This document shows positions 35,401 to 47,400 of a DNA stretch of 64,000 bases, piece by piece. The position numbers were made by a program, and so were the translations under genes. The DNA lies in NCBI GenBank assembly GCA_949987565.1, contig OX465115.1:2101711-2165710 (forward strand). The letters are read 5' to 3'. This stretch comes from Luidia sarsii (lineage: Eukaryota; Echinodermata; Asteroidea; Paxillosida; Luidiidae). Below the pieces are notes generated by a model, which saw only the letters and a program-made list of their open reading frames with translations, did not search any database and was not told the DNA's origin. Numbering within the stretch: position 1 is the stretch's first letter; every line of letters begins with the position of its first letter.

Positions 35401-38400
35401 TGTGTCATTATGTTTTCTATTGTGCAATTTGCTATACATGCTTCGTATGTGAATGCTATGTGTATGGCTATAGTAAATTTCTATTTCAAAGTCCCTATAA
35501 ATGTTAAAATGTTGTGGACATTCTGTGTTAATAATTATGACCACAGGAATGTCATTCGTATCTGAATGACTCTAATAGTATTTTAGTTGGTGTTATCATT
35601 TGCTCCATTCCTCTCGAAAGCATAAGCATAATTCCTCCCCACTTCAGTAATCATTATTAATCTCTGCATGATTGTGTGTTTATAAAGTGATGGTGCTCAC
35701 TGCATGATTAATTAGAATTATCCTCCGTATCGTAGATTATGATTTGAGCACTTGATTTTTTTTCAAGCCGAGATAAATTGTGATGAAATGAGGTTGATTT
35801 GCAGTCTTGAGTTGTAGATATAATATGATTTTGCATCGAGGAGAATGGTTGTCAACAAAGATTTGCCCTGTTCGACATGAGTGTAATTAAAAATGTATGC
35901 TCAGTGCTGTTCCCCATTGCTCCTGTTGCCTGCTGAAAAAGATACAGGCAGCTCGGGCGGGATTCGAACCCGCCCCTCCTGTTTTCGTGTACAGACGTCT
36001 TTGGAAAACAGAAGTCACGGTTTCGGAATCCCGCCCGATCTGCCTGTGTCTTTTCAGCGGGCAATTGGACAAAGTTCTGAGCTTAATTGTTACACGACGA
36101 GTAGAGCAGGCTTCTTCAAACTCCGATGCGATTTCTCTAACGCAGCTCGTTTGAAACTGTGATTTGTGTTTGAATGTGCATGGACACATGCCTGAACAAA
36201 GCTAAAAAAAAAAATTAAAAAAATCAGATCATGGTTTGGATGAAAACAGATATTGAGTTTTCGTTTTTGCTTTGATTTGTTTCAGTCAATAGTTCGTTTC
36301 TCTCTTTAAAAAATAGATCCTGCTGAAATATGAAAACGGGTTTCGCTTTTATTTCTAAATAAGGTACGAGAGGACTCGAAAGACGGTAATTCTCGCAATC
36401 ACACCAGGTCCAGTAGTCTGACAGGAACTCTGCGAAGACTCAAGCTGTCAAAGGTCAGAGGTCACCACAATCAGTGTCTGTTTTGTGTAGGATTAGGATA
36501 TTTTTCTCTATACCCGGCTTAGGCTCAATCTCCGGCTTTGTGTTTATTGCTTTAATTCACTCGAAAGTCTTTGTCTTCCTTTGCCTCCATCGTTTCTCTC
36601 CCTCCTCTCCCTCTCCCCTCTCTCTCCCTCTTCCCCTTCTCTTTCCCTTTCTCTCCTCTCTCTATCCCCCTCTCCCCTCTCTCTCCCTCTTCCCATCTCT
36701 TTCCCTTTCTCTCTCCTCCTCTCTCCCTCTCCCGTCTATCTCACCATCTCCCTCTCTCTCCCCCCTCCATCTCCCTCTCCCTGTCTCCCATCTCCCTCCC
36801 GCTCATCACTCCCTCTCCCTTTCTCTCCCTCTCCATCTCACATCTTCCCCATCTCCCCTCTTCCCCCACTCATGTCTCTCTCTCCCCTCTCTCCTTCCCC
36901 TTCTCTGTCTTCCCCTCTCCTGCATCCCCGTCTCTCTCACCACCTCCTGGCTTCCTCCCTTCCTCTCTCTCTCTCTATCTTTCTCTCTTCTTCTCTTTCA
37001 ATGACATCTCTCATGTCAGGCGACAGCAATATCAGACATTGGCAATTGGCTGCAGATTTTGGGAAAAACAAAGATAAAAACAAAAGACTCCCAGGATTTA
37101 TCGCAAACTCCAACCTGCATGTGTATAGCTATTGGATAAAATAGTGCAACCTCTGGATCAGGCTCATGCATAGGTTCCGTCCCCGGCACACAGAACCGGG
37201 AGGAAATGCAGGCTTTGATTTGTCGCTAAATTCGAAGGTCTGTTCTGTTCAGTACAGTGAATGTGATTAAATCAAGATTTCTCTGTCGCATTTATATTGG
37301 CTGAGAGAAATGACACCAAAACCCAAGTCTGAGCCTTTGTCCTCGTTTTTTTTAAAGGGCCTGGGAATTCAGCATACGATGTGATTTCGGGCTGTTCATG
37401 GTGGAGGTATAGCGAGTCATGATCAAGGGTGTTTTACGGTGACACCTTTTGAGAATCATGGCGTTTTTGAGTGGAGTATGTCTGGTTCTGGAGCGAACCA
37501 CGCAGCGGTTCTCTATATACAGAACCACGCGTACTCACAAAAGGAGGAATGCGGCATTCCCCGTTGAGACTTGTGTTTCGTTTTGCCCTCCCCTCCAGAA
37601 GAAGCCCAAGTCCCAGTCGTCCTCGGAGTCGTCGGAAGGGGGCAGCCTGGACCTCCTGGAGCGCTCGGCCACGGACGAGGAGGCGCTGGGCTTGGAGCAG
37701 CCCGCCCTGGCCTACTCCCGGAGTCCCAGCCCCCAGCCGTCGATGGGCCGGCGCAAGGGCAAGTCCATCGTCCTGTGCCGCCAACTCTCCCAGCTCGTCC
37801 AGTTCACTCGCTCCGTGGGCTTCCGCGGATTCAGGCCGGAGAGTAAGGAGTCACTGTATAGTCCAATGCCCCGTAAAAGCCGATCCAGAAAGCTGTCGAA
37901 ATCAAACGTCACTCCCCGCCTCATAGATATTCATGTACTATGATTTTGCGTCCAGGAATGTACTGCAGTAAGAGTTTGCTCTAATCGGTGTGTAATTAAA
38001 CGTCGTATGCTCAGGGCTTTGCCCGATTGCATTCCAAACGAAATTACGGGGGTCTCGGGCGGGACTCGAACCCGCGATCCCTGCTTTTTTAATGCAGAAA
38101 TAAAACCAGAACTTGAGCCACAGACCTCTGCAGAATTTGGAGGTTTTGTTTTATTCTAAAGCTCAAGTTTTTTTGACTCTGTGAACGCATGTTTCCCGGC
38201 TAGGATTCGAAATTCTTTTCTCCTATCCGTTGACGCAGACGTTCGGGCCGGTCAAAGTCGCATGGCAGACTCATGGGCGCACAGTGCTGACTACATGTCG
38301 CCGGAAAGTCAAACCCTGGTTGAAATGCATTCTACCCAAGGCATAATCATGATCATAATGTTCAGATAGGACGGTCTCCTGTCAACTGCATGAGAAAGCA

Positions 38401-41400
38401 CACACTGCCCGACGCGTTGAGATACGTGCTCTTCTCAGACCAACACTCTTTCTCGAAAGAGATGACTTACGTGGTTTCAACGCAACATTGCAACACGTTA
38501 ATCTGTTCAACGGTTTAAATGTCTTTTTCTGTATGTCCCGTTTTCTCTCTGTTCCGTCTTTCCCTATCTGGACAGTGGCCTTCTGGGAGCTACCCTCTCT
38601 CGGTGAGATTCGGGCCAGCAACCTGGTGGCCACCAAGGCCCCGGACTTTGCCCAGTTCACGGCCAGCCACCTCTGCCGTGTCTACCCGTCGGCCTACCGA
38701 ATAGACTCCAGCAACTACAACCCGCAGCCCCTGTGGAACTGCGGCTGCCAACTCGGTAAGCTGCAGCGAGAGCAATCCGTGTCGGTGTGGCACTCATTGG
38801 CACTAATTGACTGGAGTCTAAAACTGTTTGACCCCAAACTCGACTGAGGTAGCCTGCTCCAGTCTGGTCTCAGTCTGTTATCCAAAAGCAAAACAAAGAC
38901 AAGTTTGTGGGTATATGTTGAAGTCGAATTAGCTTGGAATTATTGTTTTGGTTTGGTTTTTTTTTCAAATACGGACTATCATCTCTATCGGACTTTCATG
39001 CCTTATACTTGCATGAAAATAGATGAACAAGATGGAGACCAATCCGAAGCTGCAGCCTACACGTTGGATCAAAATGCCAGGTCCTTTTTCTACTTTTTTA
39101 AACTCTAGTTGCGCTGAATTATCAGACAGAGGGGCGACCCATGCAGTTGAGCAGGGCCAAGTTCAGCCAGAATGGAAACTGTGGGTACATCCTTAAGCAC
39201 CCACTCCTGTGTGACGGTGAGTACCAGCGTTCTTTTCAGTGTAATATCGTATGTGACCCGGCACAGCATAATGAGAAATAACCCCACTTTTGATATTTTG
39301 AGGTTTTCTAATGATGTGAAAGAGTATACCATTAGCTTTTAAATGATATCAAAATATAATATCCTCTAATACTTAAAATTTCCGAAAATAAAAAAAAAGA
39401 AAATTGATTTGTAATCGAATTGTGAAAAAACTTTAACTTCAGGCGTTGTTTACTCAAAAAGTGTTTTGGTGGGATATTCCTCATGTCGTTGTGCCGGGTC
39501 ACATTTAGTGGCAGAAAACCACCCAGAGGAACGGGTCTTGCATAGGGATGGATGGCCAGTCTGAAGCATGACATACTCGTGGACTGCCAGACAAATTATT
39601 ATGACGCTAAAAAATGTGACTAGTCGGGAGTAGTCACTAGCTCCTATAACCTTATTGGTGGTAGACTGTCAGCCATGTCTGACCGATAGAACTAGGAGGG
39701 GTGACTATTCTTAAGCATTATAAAACAGTCTATCCATTGGCTTGTGGACTGCCAGCAAACTAATAGGAAGTTCTGGATAAGTCAGAAGCCCGCAACTTCA
39801 TCAGTGGCAGACTGCCAGCCATGTCTGACCAACACTGGGAGGGGTGACTCGTCTAAAGCAAATAATATGCCCCCATTCCTGTTTGTGGAAGATTGTCAGC
39901 TAAGGCTGACACACAGACTTTGGTAAAGTGACTTGTACAGTGTACACTGTAAAAACGGTGTTCACACCATGCACATGGATGAAGTATGTTGAGACACACG
40001 GTGCGCAATACATGCGCATGAGGTGATGCTCACTTTCACTCCATGTGCTTGAGGTACAGTAAATAGGGAGATGTTCTTGTACATGATGCACTTCATGCAC
40101 CTCATCCGACTTTTACTCAAGTGATTACAATGCCCCATGCGCTTGAGCTACAGTATTTCATGTGCATGAAGTACAGTAGGTGCCTCAAGTGTTCATCATG
40201 ATTCTGGGACAAATATGTGCCATTGCAGAAGTGCATGAGGTGCAGTTCGTTTTTACAGTGTGTGGGGAGAGGCGTAAGCGTTCATCTTCATCCGTGACAT
40301 ACTGGTGGGAAAGACTGACAGAAATCTACCAGCTCCACGTGCAATTGAGACCCAATCAATGCGAATCTGTATATAAGTCTTATTGTATATATGTGACCCG
40401 GCACAGCATAATGAGGAATAACCCCATTTTTGAGATTTTGAGGTTTTCTAATGATGTGAAAGAGTATACCATTAGCTTTCAAATGATATCAAAATATAAT
40501 ATATTCGCTCATACTTAAAATTTCCGAAAATACCAAAAAAGAAAATTGATTTGTAATCAATACTTTAACTTCAGGCGTTGTTTACTCAAAAAGTGTTTTG
40601 GTGGGATATTCCTCATGTCGTTGTGCCGGGTCACATATGGGCGAAATTTCGTGCAATAAGGCTAAGCTATTTCCATGTGTTTCTGCTGCCCCTGTATAGA
40701 GAGCAAGACCTTCGACCCGAACAGCGGGGATCCAGTCCCCCACCTTCCCAAGAAGCAACTGACCCTTCACGTCATCAGCGGTCAGCAACTGCCCAAACCT
40801 CCCCAGAGCCTCCTGGGGGAGAGGGGTGAGGTAAGTGCGGTCTCACATCTCGCGCCGTTCAATGCAATGCAAACTTCCCTCGTGTCAAACAAATACAAGG
40901 GGATAAACAAAACTGACTGGGAACAAAAAATGGCAAAGAAGTCTTTGAATGGAACGGGGAGTTGAACTCTAGCGGAAGGTCAAGGAGTGGACGGGAGAAG
41001 GTGATTGAAGAATGAGCGCCGGGCAGGCGGGTCGACCTTCGGTCAGTGTGTGAAGGCCACCGCATTGATGACGATGATGGTTCAAGATTACATTGACGCC
41101 TCCATAAGGATGTGCCAAAATTGCTTCACATTGAACGCCATCTGCCATCTCGCTCATTGGGCGCCCACAGTATAATCACCTGTCCACGCAGACGTGAATG
41201 CAGTAATAAGCCGACTGACCGCCCTTCAGTGCCCAAGGACTGTTGGTTATTGGGCCCAGTTCGCGCACTAACTACTCCAGGTGATTGTTGGCACGCACGG
41301 CCAACGGAAATACCACGGGTGAAACTGCGGGCAAAGTCGGTAAAAATGTTGTAATAGTTCTTCTGCGATGAGTTCTCGTCACTACATGTCTGGGATCATC

Positions 41401-44400
41401 GAGCAATCATCACATGGGAAGGACCATGTCATCCAGTGGAGCGGGGCCAAGCTCATCAGCAGCATCGAGACATGGCAGCCCTTCCGGGTGGGGGAGACGA
41501 TCGACATCTCCAAACACGTCACCCACTCTTCAGGATACCGGCGTTCACATCAGCGACATATTGGCGACCCAATCCTATCCAATGGGTCTTCTATAGGCCT
41601 ATCCACGGACAGCTCCACTTCACCTAATAGCCTGCCTCCCGGTGTCATGCCAAATAGTGTCCCCTGCCAAATAGTGTCCACTCATTAGCATACTGATCGC
41701 TGATTGATCCAATACGTATGACATTCAACCACCGTGGTTGGGGTATGGTTGCGCACTACACACGTATGACGCATTGTGTATGGTTGCTGGCCTAATTAAC
41801 ACACGCAACGTTGGGCACTTTGGTACCGTTGGACCCTAACTGTAACCGTAACGCTAACCCTAACCCAAACAACCCTAATCCTAACCCTAATCCTAACGAC
41901 CCTAATCCTAGTCCTAACGCTAACCAATCAGCGATCAGTATGCTAATGAGTGGACAGTATTTGGCAGGGACACTTTTTGGCAGGACACCGGGTCTCCCTT
42001 AGTATACACTTGGCATCCACTCACACACTGACACACTCCGGTGAACTTTCACCTCTTAATGCCCCAGTGGTCACTCTGAGCGGGAGGGATTCTCCTCGCT
42101 CCAGCGCTCTCCACAACACACAATAAGCACTGACGATAGTTGGGATCGATCCAGCAGTCTCCTGACGACGGGCAGAGTACACACTGCCCGAAACGTTGAG
42201 TTACCGGAATATTTCAGAACCACATCCCGTCTCAAAAGAAATGCGTTACACGGTGTTGCTGCAAACCTTCCACTTGGTACTTCACCATGCAAACCTTGAG
42301 TGGGGCCAACACAAGTCATTAGTGGTTAAACTACCTGGGTGCGCAGGTGTTGTCAAGTCTAAGAATAAATTGCCACTGAACTACAAAAGCCGGATGGTTT
42401 CTTTTTAATACTGCAGATTTGTACCGTGGAATTGCCGGGCATGGGTTAATGAGAGGATGTTCTCTCAACCGATTACTTGACTGTATGCAAGTACATGTAG
42501 GCCTACATGTTGTAGGCCTACCATCACTAGGGATGTGGTTTGACCCGAAATAAGTCAATACTTGGAAATACTTTCTAATATATTATTCAATATAAAGGTG
42601 ACTCGTGGCTTGAGATTTTGTGACTCCGACTGGAGACTCGACCTTGTGACTCGACCTTTGTGACTCAAACTCGACCTTGTGACTCAAACTCGACCACGGA
42701 CTCGAACTGGAGACTCGACCTTTGTGACTCAAACTCGACCTTGTGACTCAAACTCGACCTTGTGACTCGAACAGGAGACTCGACCTTTGTGACTCAAACT
42801 CGACCTTGTGACTTGAAGATGAACACGAACTGTGACTCGCGTGACTCGCGTCTGCGATTCTCTCCATTGTGAAGGGCGTGGAATCCTCGCCTACGGATGA
42901 TAATTAAAGTCTATTCAAGTCTGTCTCTACTCTGTTTACAGATAATTGACCCGTACGTGGAGGTGGAGGTCATCGGACTGGCGGTGGACTGCGCCAAGTC
43001 ACAGACGAGAACCATTCAGGACAATGGTAACCATGACAACTAACCTTTTTCTTTTATTTGCCATCGTCTGTCTAGAAACGTTGCTCACTTCCATGATCAG
43101 ACCACGTGATCTCAGTAAACTTTCTGAATTGGCTGAATAAATCTGAATAATAATGAATAATGATTATTCTGACCGTCAGCGGTTGCTAGGGAGGCTGCCC
43201 TCATGTGTCGAACACAGGACAGCGCTGCTGTTGATGTGGTTGCCAGCATAATTTGGGCTAATATAAGTTTAGTGAGAAAATTTGATAGACCATTTTCAAA
43301 ACACAAGACAAAGTAGGGACGCTTTGTTCCCACGATCGCTCCACAGAGCGAATATTGGAAATTCAACAAATTACCTCTTTGCTTGAACACGTCAGATTTT
43401 CGAGCGCTAAAGTTTGAAGGAATATCTTAGATCATTATTATACAAACTTCCTGACGACGAGTAGGACATTTCTAAAAATTGTCCGGAATTTGGGCACTTT
43501 GCAAAATGGTGCCCCCTTTGAAACGATTTGGTCAAGATGGTGGTCTACCTTTTCCCGCCCGGTAGGCTTCAGTCCTTTCTGGGACTGCACGATGACGTTC
43601 ACGCTCCACCTTCCCGAGATGGCGATGATCCGTTTCGCCGTGTGGGACGAAGACCCCATCGGCAGAGACTTCATAGGCCAAGCATCCTTCCCAGTCTCCA
43701 GTCTCATGACCGGTAAGCAATGCCACCCAACCCCCTAGCCTCACCCCACCTTCGATGGGGCAGCGCCCCGTGCTCATTTACCGTTCGGCCAATTTCTCAG
43801 AACTGATGAACTTTCACTCGAAGTAATACCGAAACCTCTCGCTGCTTGATCCAAAATCTGAACATTAGCCAAGGAGGGAGAAGGGAGAGAGAAGGAGAGA
43901 GGAGAGACAGAGACAGAGTGGAAGAGGGGAGGGAAAGAAGGAGAAAGGACAAAGCGAGGTTGAGAGAGAGGAAGAGAAGATAGGAGATGGGAGAGAGAGG
44001 AGGAGGGATGGAGAAAGGAGTATAGATGCAGAAAGGGGGATATTAAGAGGGGGAGAACGAGGCAGGACAAGGAGAGAGAGAGAGAGAGAGAGGGGGGAGA
44101 GAGTATAGTCGATACAGATAGAGCAAAGGGAAGAGGAAGAGAAGAGAGATAAGAGTTGGATAGAAGGGTAAATGGGGGAGAGCGATGGAGAGTAAGAGGG
44201 ACAGAGAGATTAAGGAGGGAGAGGACTTGAGAGGATAAGAGAAGAGAGAGGAAGGGGATAGAGGATTAGAGAAGGGAGAGAGAGGGAGGAGAAGGAAGAG
44301 AGAATATAAAGGGGAGGAAGAGAAAGGGGAGAGAGACAGAAGAGGATTCGTATATTTCCTTGGAATCATGTGTAAACCATTTTCCTTTACCGTCATTTCG

Positions 44401-47400
44401 GTTAAATCCTTAAAGAGAGACCTTTGCGAACTGGGCTTTGAGTCTGTCAGATATCCCTCCATCATTTCTTTGCATTTGATTCTGGACAGGATATCGTCAC
44501 GTTCACCTGGAGGGCTTGGAGCAGGCAACACTATTTGTTCACGTCACTCTGGAAGACTACAATACATGGGTGAGTCGCTGTCATTACTGTCAGAAGATCA
44601 GTCTGCGAAAATGAGACGAAGAGGCAGCCCGCCCGTTTGCTAACACGCAGGCAGCTTCGGGTCCACCGGTGACCCGGATGTATAGTGCTATCTAGGCGTC
44701 AGTGTTCGAGGCTATACAGCACTATCTATATGAACGTACTATTGGCAGTATATAGGCAGGTATAATGGGTGGCTCCTTGAAAGGAAGCAGATGTGGAGGA
44801 CTTGACATTTTCTGTGTCTACTTTTATTAATTTATGAACTTACATGTAACCAACAGCGTCAGAATCACTAATTCACAATAGTGCGCCCTCAAGAGTTCGC
44901 AACGCGATGTCCAATCGCAATGCGCGGATTCTGTCCACCCAATGCACGTCTGTGATTGGCCAACGTGTTGCAACCTCTTGAGGGCGCACTTTTGTGAACC
45001 GCCAGTATTAAAACATAACACAATGATAATAACTTTTGTAGAAAATCTGCGCAGGATAAAAACAAACGGCCGTATCGTTTTGCGTGAAATACAGGTGAAC
45101 AATACTGCCCGCTTCAAGCCCCGTGGTTCCCAGTGTCGCACCAAGTCCGTGGAGCTGGAGTACTCCCCGCTCTCCTCCTCCTCGCCCACCCACCTCCGCC
45201 ACTCGCCCCGCCGCAAGTCCTCCCTCGGCCTGGTCCAGAAGCTGAACATGCGGCGGCGACACAGCATGGCCGCCCTGCCGCCCCGCGAGCTGTCCCCCCA
45301 GCTGCCGGCCAACACGCGCATCAAGCGGCGCAGCTACGAGGAGGACCACATGACCAGCAGTGCCGGCGAGCTCCGGCAAGGAGGTGAGAGCTAGACACGG
45401 CCCTTAGGTCGGTGGTTGGGTATGCGTGAATCCAGCTCACCGGGGGAAGCGAGGAAAATGTATAATAGTGGAACTTTTAGTGGAACAGCTGCTAGTGGCT
45501 GCTAGTGGCTGCTATATAGTGGCTGCTAGTGGCTGCTAGTGGCTGCTAGTGGCTGCTAGTGGCTGCTAGTGGCTGCTAGTGGCTGCTAATGGCTGCTATA
45601 TAGTGGCTGCTATATAGTGGCTGCTAGTGGCTGCTAGTGGCTGCTAGTGGCTGCTAGTGGCTGCTAGTGGCTGCTAGTGGCTGCTAATGGCTGCTATATA
45701 GTGGCTGCTATATAGTGGCTGCTAGTGGCTGCTAGTGGCTGCTAGTGGCTGCTAGTGGCTGCTAGTGGCTGCTAATGGCTGCTATATAGTGGCTGCTATA
45801 TAGTGGCTGCTAGTGGCTGCTAATAGCTGCTAATGGCTGCTAGTGGCTGCTAGTGGCTGCTAGTGGCTGCTATAATAGTGGCTGCTAGTGGCTGCTATAT
45901 AGTGGCTGCTATATAGTGGCTGCTGGTGGCTGCTATATAGTGGCTGCTAGTGGCTGCTATATAGTGGCTGCTATATAGTGGCTGCTATATAGTGGCTGCT
46001 ATATAGTGGCTGCTATATAGTGGCTGCTAGTGGCTGCTAATGGCTGCTAGTGGCTGCTATATAGTAGCTGCTAGTGGCTGCTAGTGGCTGCTAATGGCTG
46101 CTAGTGGCTGCTAGTGGCTGCTATATAGTGGCTGCTAGTGGCTGCTATATAGTGGCTGCTAGTGGCTGCTATATAGTGGCTGCTAGTGGCTGCTATATAG
46201 TGGCCGTTGAAAAGGTCTTTAGTGGCCGATAGAAATGACATCTGGAGGCCGTTGAAAATGATCCCTAATGGCTGCTAGAAACGTCTTCTAGTGGTCATTG
46301 AAAATGGCTTTTAGTGGCTGCTATAGTGGCTGCTAGAAACGGCATCTAATGACCTCTAATGGCTGCTAGAAATGATCTTTACTGACCTTCTAAAATGACC
46401 GCTAAAGTGGTTGTTTTTCTGACCGCGAAAATGATATTTGGTGACCTTTATAAAAATGTTCTGTAAGGATCCTTTGCATTATTCTTTTATTCAGTATTTT
46501 CATTCAATTCAGGTTCACATCCAGAGTAAGGTGGAGTCTTAAGGGATTCATATCGCAAATTAGTGTAACGATGCCGTACTGAACAGCGAATTCTTCTGAT
46601 AATATAAATAACAAAGTACGTGTTTGTGAAACAGCGCCACCTATAGGCCCTTGACAAGCAGATAGGCCCTAGCAACATCAAGTATTATATAAAAAAAAAA
46701 AAAATGCAAATTTCATACTGGCTTGAAATACCAATTTAAAAACTGTACAAAAGCCTGACGTATCGATCCTGGCGGGACATTCCTCAAAAGCAGAATCTGC
46801 CGTTGAGAACGGTCCTGCCGGTATAGAAACGTCACACCATCTAAAGCTTTACGAAGACCTGGGGTGGATTTGACAAAGCCCTATAAGATGCATCGTAACT
46901 CAACTTACGATGGATAACCCATGATCGTAAGCTGTGATAGGCCGTATGGTTTATGTGGAGCTCTTATTGTCTTGCGGTTGATCGTAACTTACGATGGGCT
47001 TGGTGAAATCGACCACTGAATGGATTAACACTGTGAATAATCATCCACTAAAAGAAACAAGGACTATCTTCTCTGTTTTGAAAGCCATGATCCTCGGTTT
47101 TCTATTGTTGACTCTTTCTCTTCTTTTCGTACTTTTGTTTTATCTTGCTTCTTGACCGTAGGACAACAATGAAGGTAACACATGGAAGCACAATGTCCGC
47201 CAACTAATTAAACGTTTCAAACTTTGGAATGAATTGTTTGTTATTGTATAGAATTAGGCTCGGATGTCCTGCACGAGTTTGTGTGTGAATTCCTAATAAA
47301 AAAAAATTTGGGGGGGGGGGAATGGCAAAGACATTATTTGATTCGACCAGGAATTTTCTTTGTAAAATTTTTCTTTGCCATTTTTTCAAAATTCTTCAAA

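Larger units (their letters stand above)
35341..37598 (+). other. Introns 8 and 9 around exon 9
   Basis: 35341-36363 holds a SINE family 2 unit at 35815-36055. 36454-37598 holds CT-rich DNA (36590-36990) and otherwise unassigned sequence. Confidence 0.7.
40831..42941 (+). other. Intron 13
   Basis: Holds the long-TIR MITE 41639-41991, a 4500-type repeat at about 42150-42260 and a GACTCGACC minisatellite at 42595-42850. 40840-41630 shows no gene; a frame at 41368-41688 has ordinary composition but no recognised homology. Confidence 0.75.

Noticed and set aside
36474..37144. Overlapping 168-187-residue Ser/Leu/Pro frames
   Set aside because: Caused by the CT-rich tract in intron 9.
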